A stretch of DNA of 14,555 nucleotides from Chloromonas sp. AAM2 (Eukaryota > Chlorophyta > Chlorophyceae > Chlamydomonadales > Chlamydomonadaceae), in NCBI GenBank assembly GCA_004335635.1, contig QAXH01005905.1:36132-50686 (forward strand), written 5' to 3'. The notes under the pieces were generated by a model. The model saw nothing but the letters and a program-made list of their open reading frames with translations. It searched no databases and was not told where the DNA came from. Position numbers and translations under genes: made by a program. This document shows positions 1 to 9,161 of the stretch, piece by piece (position 1 is the first letter of the stretch; each line of letters opens with the position of its first letter).

Positions 1-125
1 ACATGTTTCCCCCATGACACGTGTTTCCCCCATGGCACATGTTTCCCCCATGACACGTGTTTCCCCCATGACACATGGTTCCCCCATGACACGTGTTTCC
101 CCCATGACACATGTTTCCCTCATGC
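1..125. repeat. 18-bp minisatellite, about 7 copies
   Basis: Units read acatg/acgtg + tttccccc + atgac. Units with acatg and acgtg (or variants) alternate, giving a 36-bp higher-order period. The array probably continues beyond the left edge. An open frame through it (repeating P-M-T-R-V-S) follows from the 18-bp period and is not evidence of a gene. Confidence 0.95.
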
Positions 126-1952
126 AACATGGCACAGCTTCCTTGTACTCCAACAAGCATGTGAATACTTCTTTGCACAACAAGACCACGTGCCAATAAC
201 TGAACACCGTTCAAGGACCACAAGGCAAAACTCTCGGTTGTTGCTTCATCCTTCCACCCTTGCCCCTGCTGGCAATCCTCTGCCTAGCTAGCTCCATGGA
301 CCTCACAGGTGTGTGACGCTTCCTATGTGAAAACCGCTTCTTTACAATAAAGACGTGTGCATATGTAGTAGCCTTGCAAAACCCTTGCAGCGCAGTGACC
401 AGCACACAGAGCAACTTGGTTCAGTTCTCACATATTCCTAGCGAATGTTTGTGCCATCGCTTGAGTCTCAGTTTCTTGCCGTGAGAAGCTTGCACGGCCT
501 CACCTGCTTCTGGTCTTTGCCTGGCTGGTTGCAATCGCAGGTGACGTCCGATAAATCAATAGGCTGGCCTGCAAGCAGAGCGCACAGTTTACAGTTTACT
601 TTCGTTGACAAGCTGATTGTGCTTGTCCTTTCTGGTTTCTGCCCGCGCTGAGCCAATTGAGACAAAGTTGCACTTTATAGTTGTGCTGGTTGTGCCCAAT
701 ACCACTCTTAGCCCCACTGAGACGTCCTCCATCCAGGTGAATTGCCATGGAATAATCGTGTTGATAGCACTGAAATCTCTAGAATGCATGGTGCAAAACT
801 CCATAATGCCCAAGCGACATCTCATTTAATAAGCTGACTAATCAGCAGATAGGTTCACTAGCCCTCCAATCCTCCTGACCGCCTGACTGCCACCTTCCTG
901 CTCATCGCCGGCTGGGCTGTTGTCAGTCCTCGCCCCTTGCATGGCTTGCTAGCGTTCATACTGAATGCGTTCAGTATCACTCACCCACTACTACGTCTAT
1001 TGTGTGGCCTGGCCTGGGTATGGGAGTCTTGTATGGGAGCACACGCGCCATGCCGCTGTGATGGAAGGGGAGGACAATCGGGTCCCTGCATGCATGTGAC
1101 CGTCACAGTTTGTTCTCTGAGGTCAGAGTGATTTGGCAGCTCGGTTGTCACAATCTGGCAGTTGAGAGAAATCTGGCATATGAGAGACAACTAACATCGA
1201 ACAATATGCACATTTTCAGGCCCCTTTTTGGGTCTAACGAGGTGAGCGGTCAGAATAGCACCTCGAGGGGTGGCCACCACCACTACTGTCTCGGTGTGCC
1301 GCAATCCCCTTCACATGTAGGTTGGACGGGTTGGAATCCCTCCCCTCGTGTGACAAGCAGCAGGGCACGTGACATGAGTGCTGCCCTCCCAAGCACATGG
1401 TTTTGAAATCGTACATGCTCTTACCTTAGCCGACGGCTCTATGTTACGTTTTGATGTGGTGTGCATGCATGCATGCATGCATGCAACAAAGCATGTCAGA
1501 CCAAAGCCTTGGCATGCGCGGAAAATGGCCTGCATACACCTGCCTACAACAGGCGAGCCGCCACAAGACGCGGAACGGGATGGGCACTGCCCTGGCCTCC
1601 TTTGAGCAAGAAAGCAAACCGAGCGAGGTGACCGCTTGCCACCCATCCTCCACCACCGTTCTTTCACGCACCTCCCACACACCTTCCACACCTTGCATCC
1701 ACCTTCACCACCACCTACAATCCGCCCACCTGCCACCGTTGCTGAGCCTTGCGTCACATATGAGCTTGCCCGGGCCCCACTTGAACGGACCCAGGGAGCC
1801 GGTGAAGTTGATCTTCCCTTCGGGGAAAACGTGGATCCAGGCGCCCGAACCCAACTGCACACAGTGATGAGGAATTGGCAAAGACCAGCTCGGATCATGA
1901 TCATGCAAGAATCTGCAGCAATACGATGAGGAAGTCAATCTTTGGGTGTGCA
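126..1952. other. No recognisable gene; short ORFs and simple repeats only
   Basis: Both strands contain only short open frames without family motifs, plausible splice-site chains or coding-like composition. The longest is a minus-strand frame at 1311-1904, rich in Arg, Gly, Ser and Cys and running through a GCAT repeat, so it is probably chance. A weak match to a tRNA B-box lies near 1328 without the rest of a tRNA. I see no transposase or reverse transcriptase fragment. Confidence 0.5.
1461..1487. repeat. (GCAT)n tetranucleotide repeat
   Basis: About six GCAT/CATG units in a row, self-complementary. Shorter GCATGC-rich runs recur through the window, for example near 6380, 13980 and 14020. 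Confidence 0.95.
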
Positions 1953-1956
1953 CCTC

Positions 1957-2066
1957 TAACCTACGCCCTAACACTAGGACCAACCCTAGCCCTAACCCTA
2001 GCCCTAACCCTGATACTTACCCTAAACCCTAATGCTAACCCTAACCCTAAACCCTAACCTAACCCA
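1957..2066. repeat. Degenerate internal telomere-like repeat (CCCTAA/CCCTAAA)
   Basis: About fifteen units of CCCTAA, CCCTAAA, CCCTAGC and similar variants lie on the + strand, so the G-rich strand is minus. Mixed TTAGGG (vertebrate-type) and TTTAGGG (Arabidopsis-type) units, with interruptions, indicate a decayed interstitial tract rather than an active chromosome end. Sequence continues on both sides. Confidence 0.9.
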
Positions 2067-2217
2067 TGTCGCACCTGTGATGCAGCTAGCTTCATGACGG
2101 GTTGGTCCACGCCTTCCCCCCGCACAATGGGAAGCGTTTTTCCGTTTGTGAAAAACTGCCGCAAGAGTTCGTTCTGAAAACACACCTCCTTGGCGCAAAG
2201 TGTCCAGCGGACGCCCT

Positions 2218-2326
2218 AAAAGACAGGTGATGAAGTTTGCAACTGACAACAAGCACGAAAGACAGGTGATGCAGTTTTCAAGTGACAACACCCACGCGTT
2301 TTGAAGGCAGGTGATGCGCGTTTTGA
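2218..2326. repeat. 40-bp tandem repeat, 2.5 copies
   Basis: Copies start at 2218 and 2258 (aaagacaggtgatg..., ...tgacaaca..cacg) with about six differences, followed by a partial copy at 2304 sharing ggcaggtgatg and gttttga. No coding role is visible. Confidence 0.85.
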
Positions 2327-2483
2327 GGGCTTGACATTCAAAATACTAAACAGCACAAGGCAGCAACACGAGGTGAGTACATCACGATCAGATCAAGCCA
2401 CGAGCCATTGAGACGTCCGACCAACTGATATGACAGAACAGCCCATGCACGAAACTGACGTACGACTTGGATGAGAAGTACAA

Positions 2484-2726
2484 GTGTTTGCTATCATCGT
2501 GGGCTAACTGCCATCAGCTGACCTGGCCACATGCTGGGTGAGACATGCTAGTGTTTGCTGTCATCGTGGGCTAAGCGCCATCAGCTAACCTGGCCGCATG
2601 CTGGGTGTGACATGCTAGTGTTTGCTATCATCGTGGGCTAAGCGCCATCAGCTAACCTGGCAACATGCTGGGTGAGATTGCTATCATCGTGGGTTGAATG
2701 CCATCAGCTAACCTGGCCACATGCTG
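2484..2726. repeat. 67-bp minisatellite, about 3.7 copies
   Basis: Units start gtgtttgct at 2484, 2551 and 2618, with a fourth, 11-base-shortened copy from about 2678. Each contains atcatcgtgggct, gccatcagct and acctggc..catgctgggtga. Copies differ at a few positions. No open frame is maintained and I do not recognise a mobile element. Confidence 0.93.
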
Positions 2727-4277
2727 AAATGAGCATGCCGAGGTCAGAACATGCATGAGACCTGCCCACAAAGACTGGACGCGTTGACGTTCCCCCCTCC
2801 TTTACCCCTTTAATAAATCAATTCAGCCTTCTTTCCCATCCTTTGCCCGTTCCGCTTGTCCCGCTGCCCCCTCTTGCCTCCTTGGGGCCCCTGCGTCGCC
2901 CCTCATTTTCTCCCTCCTTGCCCCGTTTTCCTCCCACTGCACCTGATGCCAGGGCTCAGTCCAGAAGTAGGACCAGGGCGTGAGGGCACATAGCACTCCG
3001 GGGTCATCAAACATGCTGCATACGGCACGCAGTACCAATCATGTTCGGTTATACCATGTTCAATATCACCATTATTACATAGCAGCCGCACATTTGCCCA
3101 AAGCATCGTTCAGCCGACCCAGAGCAGTGCAGCTTTTTGCACATGTCAAGTCGCGCCATGCTCACATATATTCAAAAGTGAAATGCACGCGAATCAAAAG
3201 TGAAATTGCACGCAGCACACAACAGGGCTGAGGTGCTATCTTGTACATTGTCATGCCAAGTTGGTGACCTTGAAAACCATGCTTGCCCGTGCCTTGACTG
3301 TATCAGCCATGAATGAATCGGACATGCCATGCAAAAATGGCAATGGCCAAGAATACAACATGTCCCGCCCGAACATGTGTATCAACGTGCTTGCATTAGA
3401 GAAGCCGTGCAGGACTCGGAATCGCCCTGACCTGCCCTGAGAAAGAAAACAAAACGAAGCAGGAAAACAAGGCGAACAAAGCAGGCATGCCATGCCGAAT
3501 AGAGCACCCAAGCTGACGTCACCGGGCCAAAGAAAGAGAACCAAACATGCCAAGGGATCAGGCTCAGACAAGGGAACAGACAGCAAGGCTGAAGATGGCC
3601 TGCCCACACATCGCATGAACACATTGATATATGCCCAGACATAATATGAAGACGGGCCGCCCAGACGTCATTGCCAGGACATCTGCTTTGTGATCAGACT
3701 GGGTATGGAACTCAGCTTGCATGCCCGTAACCACATGTGTTGCTTGGCAGGTAGTATAAGCATAGTAATAGTATAAGCATGCTGCACTAAGCAGTGTGAA
3801 TGATGTCACTCATAGCTGAGACGTGTTCAGCCGCCACCTGTGTGCCAGTGCTGCATGAAGCATGGTGCAAGTGTGTGAGAGCACTGACCTTGTGTGATTG
3901 GCGATGGTGACCAAGCCCACATTTTTTGGTCTGTTCATCACTGCGTCCAGCCAGGTCTGTTGGTTGGTGATTTTGCATGTATTGGCGATAGTAAGGACGA
4001 GCTTGGAGACTCCCGCCACCAACCCTAGGGTAAGAGCTCGCCCGGCTGCGCCCCATGCTGGTTTGAGCAGGTATTCAAGCTCCTCAACTCCATGGAAGGG
4101 ACAGGGAGCTGGCATCGCATGGTCTCTAGTCACCATGGTCAGTGGTGGGCGATAGAGGTAGGCGACAGGAGAGCGCCCACACTCAAACGAGGAAGAAGTG
4201 GACGCGGCGATATGCCCAATCGCTGATATGCAGTAATTTCGTCAAGGTTACGAGGCGAGATGGGGCTCAGAGCGCCT

Positions 4278-4301
4278 GACGGCATCAAAGCCCCCACGGA
4301 A
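4278..4301 (+). repeat. Dispersed 24-bp repeat (gacggcatcaaagccccc), copy 1
   Basis: Matches 12763-12786 with a single mismatch. The second copy lies in an intron of the ATPase gene. Confidence 0.75.
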
Positions 4302-5303
4302 CAGCCGCCACTGACAATCGCCGGTTCAGATGGGTATTGCAAAGAAAAGCAGTGTTGTTGGGTGAGGACGCTCAGAGAGCTCTGATCGTATATTCTGTAA
4401 CGAGGATGACCTTCCTTTCGTATGGCAAGGTTGCATGGACAATGCCCTGAGCGGCAAATGATCGCAGCTGTGGCATGTCAGACATGTTCACCAACCTGGC
4501 CGGCAAGAAACGTGCCAAACCTTTTGTTTTCAAAAGCTGTTTTGTCCGCATCTCTCCTATTATGGTGAGCTCAACTCATGATGAGCAACTCTTTGACGCG
4601 TTGATATCAAGTCCATCACTTGTGGAGGCTCTGCACACTGTGATAACACACTCGTGACCTTACATCATAAGTTGTCAGGACACTGTGGGTTCCGACCTGT
4701 TTGTTTGGCTGACGCCAAAGATGGCCAACCTGCCCCACAGTAGGCCCAGAGTGAAAAGATGGTGTCCTTATGCCGGTAAGGCCACTATACAGCCAAGCTG
4801 ACCGATACAGATCAGCAGTTGCTCAGGCAATTAAATTGTCTTGACACTTGGGAAGCTGTGGGCTTCCCCTGTGAATGAAGGAGTCAGCCGGCCAAACCTA
4901 AAACCAACTGAAATAGCTGCCAAATAAAGCCTCTTTACAGGTCCCTTTGGGGTGTGGAAGAACAGGAGGAAGAGGTAGCATGATGAGGAAGCTTGAGAGG
5001 AAGTCGGGCAATGCAGATAAGCGTGTCCAAGACCGTCTACAAGTGACTTCAGGATAGGGCGAGGCAGTGTTCATCGCGTTCCTTGTCCTGTGCCGGCCTC
5101 CCTGATGTATGCATACTGAGCCGGCAGAGCCATCAAAGCCATCAAAGCCTTGGATGACATGAACAGGTGGGCCAAAGAAGCCAGTGTCAGCAGGCACGTA
5201 TCAGCAGACGCCGGACCTGCAGGCACCATGATGTTCATGGGTCCTCATTGGAACCCTACATGTGACATATCCGTAATGCTCTGCATGGTGACATGGGCCA
5301 TAC

Positions 5304-5337
5304 ATGAATGCAATGAACTCACGCTCTCTGATCTTGT
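5304..5337 (+). repeat. Dispersed 34-bp repeat, copy 1
   Basis: The sequence atgaatgcaat.aactc.cgctct recurs at 8238-8271 with about three mismatches and the same orientation, ending gatcttgt in both. It is probably a remnant of an interspersed element. Confidence 0.75.
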
Positions 5338-5406
5338 CCTGATCCTGTTAGTTACTTATGAATGGTCTTCACTGATGGCCTCAATGTACCATGCCCCCTG
5401 ACTTGA

Positions 5407-5889
5407 CACCCGCCACTCATCGACTTCACTTCATTCGACAAATCCATTCAACACTTGGCGAAACAATTTCGAACGATTGCGACTGAAACGCTCCAGATCA
5501 GTGACGTGTGCGACGAATTGGTCCACGAGGCAGCACAAATCAAGATTTCTCGTCAAGCGACTGAAAGACAGAAGTACGAACGCTGGAATCGAATGAAGCC
5601 GGTGCAAAATCTTCGTCTCCTGCGCAATGCGCGGCATGCACCTCTCACCACCTTACCCATCTCACATCCTGGGCACAGCACAACTCTGCACCGAGCTCAG
5701 CGGCGTCGTTTGAGCCAACAAGCCAGCGTTCGGTGGGATGTGCATGGCAGGTGCGCGGCAAGATGTTCGGAGGAGTTTAGGGCTCGCGTCGTTGCTAGGT
5801 GCCACCACCTTGTGCACAATGCTCATTCAACGCGTGTTATTCATGAGGTTGGCATGCGCTTGCCGCAGGCATGTCGAGGTGGACGATAA
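5407..5889 (+). other. Unassigned open frame, possibly an exon or relic
   Basis: A frame opens after a TGA at 5404 and stays open for 160 codons. Its first 70 residues are hydrophilic and helix-like (Q-H-L-A-K-Q-F-R, H-E-A-A-Q-I-K, E-R-Q-K-Y-E-R-W-N-R), with less GC-rich codon use than the ATPase exons. There is no ATG near the start and no obvious acceptor. A possible donor (CCG|GTGCAA) lies near 5600. The opposite strand is also open at 5431-5637, so direction is uncertain. No family recognised. Confidence 0.2.
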
Positions 5890-6076
5890 GCTGCGCAACA
5901 CCGTCATCAGCAGGCGAGTGCTCCGTCATCAGCCAGCACGACCCGCATTGGAGCAGTCTGACCCACGGCATTCATGGCCATGCGACTGCAAAACGATCTG
6001 AAGCGGGTAGTGCAACCTTTGCTTGAATGTCCATATTCCTGACTCATCGCGCGTTCTTGGCCTGGGAGCGTTTGCG

Positions 6077-6858
6077 ATGATGAAGCTTGAGTTGGTCTGC
6101 AGGTTGAGTCCCATTGTCCACAAGATGGAGAGCCCAGAGTATCTAGAGGTATGAGCCGAACCCACTGTATGGCACGCATAACCCTACTTTTTGTATAACG
6201 TTCTAGGAGGGTTGTGATCTTCATCGAGAAGCTTGTTAGCATTACGTTCGTTATAGCTTCATGTGCAATCGTATCTGTAGTGCTTGGATGTAATGTACTC
6301 TATTGTTGAACAGTACTGTGCAGACCGCTTCCAAATTGGAACCCACAAGAGCTCCCACTGTGCTCTAGTGTGAATGCACTCATGCATGCATTGCAGGCCA
6401 CAGGCGGCGTGGCTCACGTGAACGTGCGGCTGATGAACTCCTCGGCTGAAATTCGCGTGCATCCCCTCCGGCTGGACAAGGCCCTGCATGACACATACCT
6501 GAGACAGGTGTGGCCTAACAGACAGCAAACAAACCACATAGATCAACGCTAACTTGAGAACGAACGCCAAAACAGGCCCGGCAATACTCAGGTTTCGCAC
6601 GCCTCGTAGAAGTGGAACAGGCAGCAAAGCTGAAGACGCTCAAAATAACGCTTAAACAAAGTATGGACCTCATGGTTGCGTTGTCTTACTCATGGACAGA
6701 GGCAGGTATGGCCTAAGAGGTAGCAGCGCTCAGTGTTTCTTGTACACGTGTCTACACCAGGGAAGCCGTCAGAGGACACGGATCATGTTTCTTGACGTTA
6801 CACATGCATGGCCCTGCACAGCAGAAACAGCTGCCCAGACAACATTGTCAGACGTGGT

Positions 6859-6903
<45 letters not shown>

Positions 6904-7189
6904 CACACGGCCTTAGGTCCGGGGAGCACGGGTCAGTGGGCGCAAGGGGGGCATCAAACATGATATGCACCCCACATGCTCGCATGTCCACCAATCGCAA
7001 CTATGCGTGCCACATGGCACGTTACTCTCCGCAAGCGCACATCTTCGGATACTTCTGCGGCCTGTCACGACATTACTCTTGGCCCTGTGGCAGGGCGAGC
7101 TGCTGGCAACCGCCACGGACTGCGAGGGCGCGTGCGAGTGCTTTGAAATGGCGGCACAACAGCTGGAGAAGAAACTGAAACCGCAGTGA
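6077..7189 (+). CDS. Candidate small three-exon gene, HMA-like fold without CxxC; function unknown
   Basis: Proposed exons are 6077-6148 (24 codons from an ATG pair), 6397-6507 (37 codons) and 7094-7189 (31 codons plus TGA). All junctions are phase 0 with good sites: GAG|GTATGA, TTGCAG|GCC, GACAG|GTGTGG and GTGGCAG|GGC. The middle exon reads G-G-V-A-H-V-N-V-R-L and S-S-A-E-I-R-V-H-P, which matches the second and third strands of the HMA ferredoxin-like fold (GV..V.V.L....AEV...P) in spacing; the following helix and Gly also fit. The CxxC expected after the first strand is absent (L-S-P-I-V-H there), so metal binding at that site is unlikely. The C-terminus has a D-C-E-G-A-C-E-C cluster and a charged helix. 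A YbaB-like fold is another loose possibility. The first exon could instead be internal, starting at 6103 after TCTGCAG, making this the end of a longer gene. A TTG microsatellite lies in intron 2. Confidence 0.4.
6860..6903 (+). repeat. (TTG)n microsatellite, about 15 units
   Basis: An uninterrupted run of TTG triplets lies in what would be intron 2 of the + strand candidate gene. The Cys or Leu homopolymers it would encode in some frames are not credible protein. Confidence 0.97.
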
Positions 7190-7298
7190 GTGGCGTTACT
7201 TGGGCCCCGAGAGTTATGCATGCTTTGTTCTGCCGCGCTCATTTCAGCTTCTTGTCCAGGGTAGTCGAGAGTGGTGTCCTCCCGTTCTTGCGCCCTGT

Positions 7299-7303
7299 TG
7301 TAA
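7299..7303 (+). promoter_or_regulatory. Putative TGTAA polyadenylation signal of the + strand gene
   Basis: TGTAA occurs 110 bases after the proposed TGA stop of the three-exon candidate. It is the signal type used in chlorophytes and gives mild support for a + strand transcript ending here. Confidence 0.3.
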
Positions 7304-8833
7304 ACGCCTTGATGGTAACGGGCTTGTGTGCAGGTTGAGTTTCGTGTCTGTATGCAGGTAGGCAGTGTAGACCTTGTGGCAGCATGTACTTAGAGAATAC
7401 AGCAGGGGTGCCCTATTTGCACTGAGCGCCAACGGCAGTAAGCGTTGAGGCGAGGCCCTGATGCACTGCTACTGTCACATGTGCGTAGCAATCATCTTAT
7501 GGATGTTGTGCGGATGTGTGGGCGTTTCTTGCAGGTGCAAACCAGCTCCTCAGAAGGTAGACTACAGGAGCTTCAAGCATGGCCACAGGTCCCACTGACG
7601 TGTGTGCGGTGATGGAAATGCTACAAGGCAGTGGCAGCAGTTGTCACGGGCACAGCTGAAATCAACAGCTGTATAACGGGTTTGTGGGGGCAGTGTTAGC
7701 GCTTGCCGGCCATGTTGCCATCAACAGAACCCTACCTGACATACTTTTCGCGAGCAGCGCCTGCCAGCAGGCCTACGCTAGAGCGCATTTCTCGTTCGGA
7801 GGAGAGATACCAGGTTCGCCCCTGGTTGCTGGCGCGTGGTTTTTCGTTGGGGCTCGGTACACCGACCTCAAGCCCACCTGTAAAGGTCTGCCAACCTATG
7901 AGACAAGTCGGCTAGGCGCCCCGCCGCGACCGGCGACCGTGCTAGCGGGCCTGGAGTAAAGAGAGCTCTGGCGCCAGAAGTACATGGCATAACCAACCCC
8001 AGCCTGCCAGGAGAGTAGCAGGGAAAGAGAGCTCAGGGTGGTGGGACATCAATTATGGAGCCCTGTCCACAGGCACACATGGGGGTTGTGCATTGATGCC
8101 CGACCTCCTTAACCACGCCTAACGGGGGCCAATTTCTCTTTTCTTTTCGTGAGAAGCCTGAAGGTGCCCATTTTTATCTAAAGACCATGAGGCGGCCTAC
8201 TCGCCCCACCGCCTCATCGAATTCTTACTCTGGAAAAATGAATGCAATCAACTCGCGCTCTCCGATCTTGTGGGGAAGCTCAGTGTGTTTGGCGGGGCAG
8301 TGTTCGAGCATGAGGAGGATCTGGGATGAGGACGATCTCAAGCCGCAAAACAGATCTGGTTGACACCATCGACAGGCTCGACACAAGCTACCTCATAGGA
8401 CAGGAAGCGACATACCCAAAGGTATACAGATTGCTCGACTGTACGGCATACAATCCCTGTATATTTCAGGGCAGGAATCTTCCATGCAAGACTCACCACC
8501 ACACTATGCGTGTCAAGCCTACTAAGGCATCGGTCGAATTTGCGTGTTTGCGTACGCATGTCTATTGAAAACAAATTTGGCAGGGCAGGGGTTCGGCGCA
8601 AACGCCAGTTATATTATCATTGCCGGGGGCATCTCAATGGTCTCATTATGGCATGGCAAGACACAACTGTTCTTCTGGAGATATCATTCAGAGTGGTATC
8701 AAGCCCACTTAACATTGGCTTTGATGATCACCTGTAGTGCGTCAGCCCGTGTAAGACCTGGTGCACAAAAGCTTTGGGCCCGGTTTGACACTGCTGTTCA
8801 GGAAACGCGTTCTGAAATCACAGCAGGGCCAGA
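7304..8833. other. No recognisable gene between the convergent transcription units
   Basis: Open frames at 7684-7959 and 7703-7915 (+) overlap each other and show Pro/Arg/Ala-rich, motif-free sequence; 8326-8568 and 8544-8876 are similar. A copy of a 34-bp dispersed repeat lies at 8238-8271. I see no transposon protein and no RNA gene. Confidence 0.45.
8238..8271 (+). repeat. Dispersed 34-bp repeat, copy 2
   Basis: Partner of the copy at 5304-5337. The flanks are not obviously similar, so only a short relic is shared. Confidence 0.75.
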
Positions 8834-8838
8834 TTACA
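8834..8838 (-). promoter_or_regulatory. Putative TGTAA polyadenylation signal of the ATPase gene
   Basis: The minus strand reads TGTAA about 325 bases past the ATPase stop codon, the first such motif I see downstream. TGTAA is the usual polyadenylation signal in Chlamydomonas and relatives, and the implied 3' UTR length is normal for such algae. A five-base motif is weak evidence alone. Confidence 0.4.
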
Positions 8839-9161
8839 GCATGTGCTGCAGCGTCGCAGCAGTTATGTACAACTAATCATCTCGATTGGCAGTTCGCCTG
8901 CCATTGACAACGAGACAGACATGTCCTCGATTATGAAAATTGAGTGCTCGTTCAGCCATGGAACAAAAACTGCCGTTATGGTTTGTTCCTCATCTAGTAC
9001 AGCTGCAAAACGTCCACTGCGTGTAGATAGAATTCAGTACAGACTCTGTTCAAGATATCGGAAGGCACTGCTGGCATCAAGATTTGGAGCAGTGCGACTG
9101 CAGTCTTGGGCCAACTCACTACACTAAGCGCTTTGTCTCGTCATCTTTCAGCTGCGGTGCA

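Larger units (their letters stand above)
2727..5406. other. No recognisable gene; pyrimidine-rich tract and short ORFs
   Basis: The stretch at about 2785-2940 is strongly pyrimidine-rich on the + strand. Open frames such as 3251-3622 (minus), 3810-4136 (minus) and 3898-4155 (+) show no family motif. A frame at 4475-4564 (+) starts M-S-D-M-F-T-N-L-A-G-K-K and runs to an ATG|GTGAGC that could be a splice donor, so it is conceivable as a first exon, but nothing downstream was joined to it convincingly. Two short dispersed repeats lie here (4278-4301 and 5304-5337). Confidence 0.45.

Noticed and set aside
14..199. Open frame in the 18-bp array
   Set aside because: Open only because the repeat unit is a multiple of 3 without stops.
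1315..1345. Possible tRNA or SINE B-box (gggttggaatccctcc)
   Set aside because: The T-stem is imperfect, and no A-box, anticodon arm or acceptor stem could be placed.
1311..1904. 197-codon minus-strand frame
   Set aside because: Runs through a GCAT repeat, has no family motif, and has a low-complexity Arg/Gly/Ser/Cys composition.
3251..3622. 123-codon minus-strand frame with hydrophobic N-terminal part
   Set aside because: No recognisable motif; the overlapping frame at 3382-3642 is equally open, which suggests chance.
7684..7959. 91-codon + strand frame, GC-rich
   Set aside because: No family resemblance, a second overlapping frame is equally open, and there are no supporting splice or poly(A) context features.
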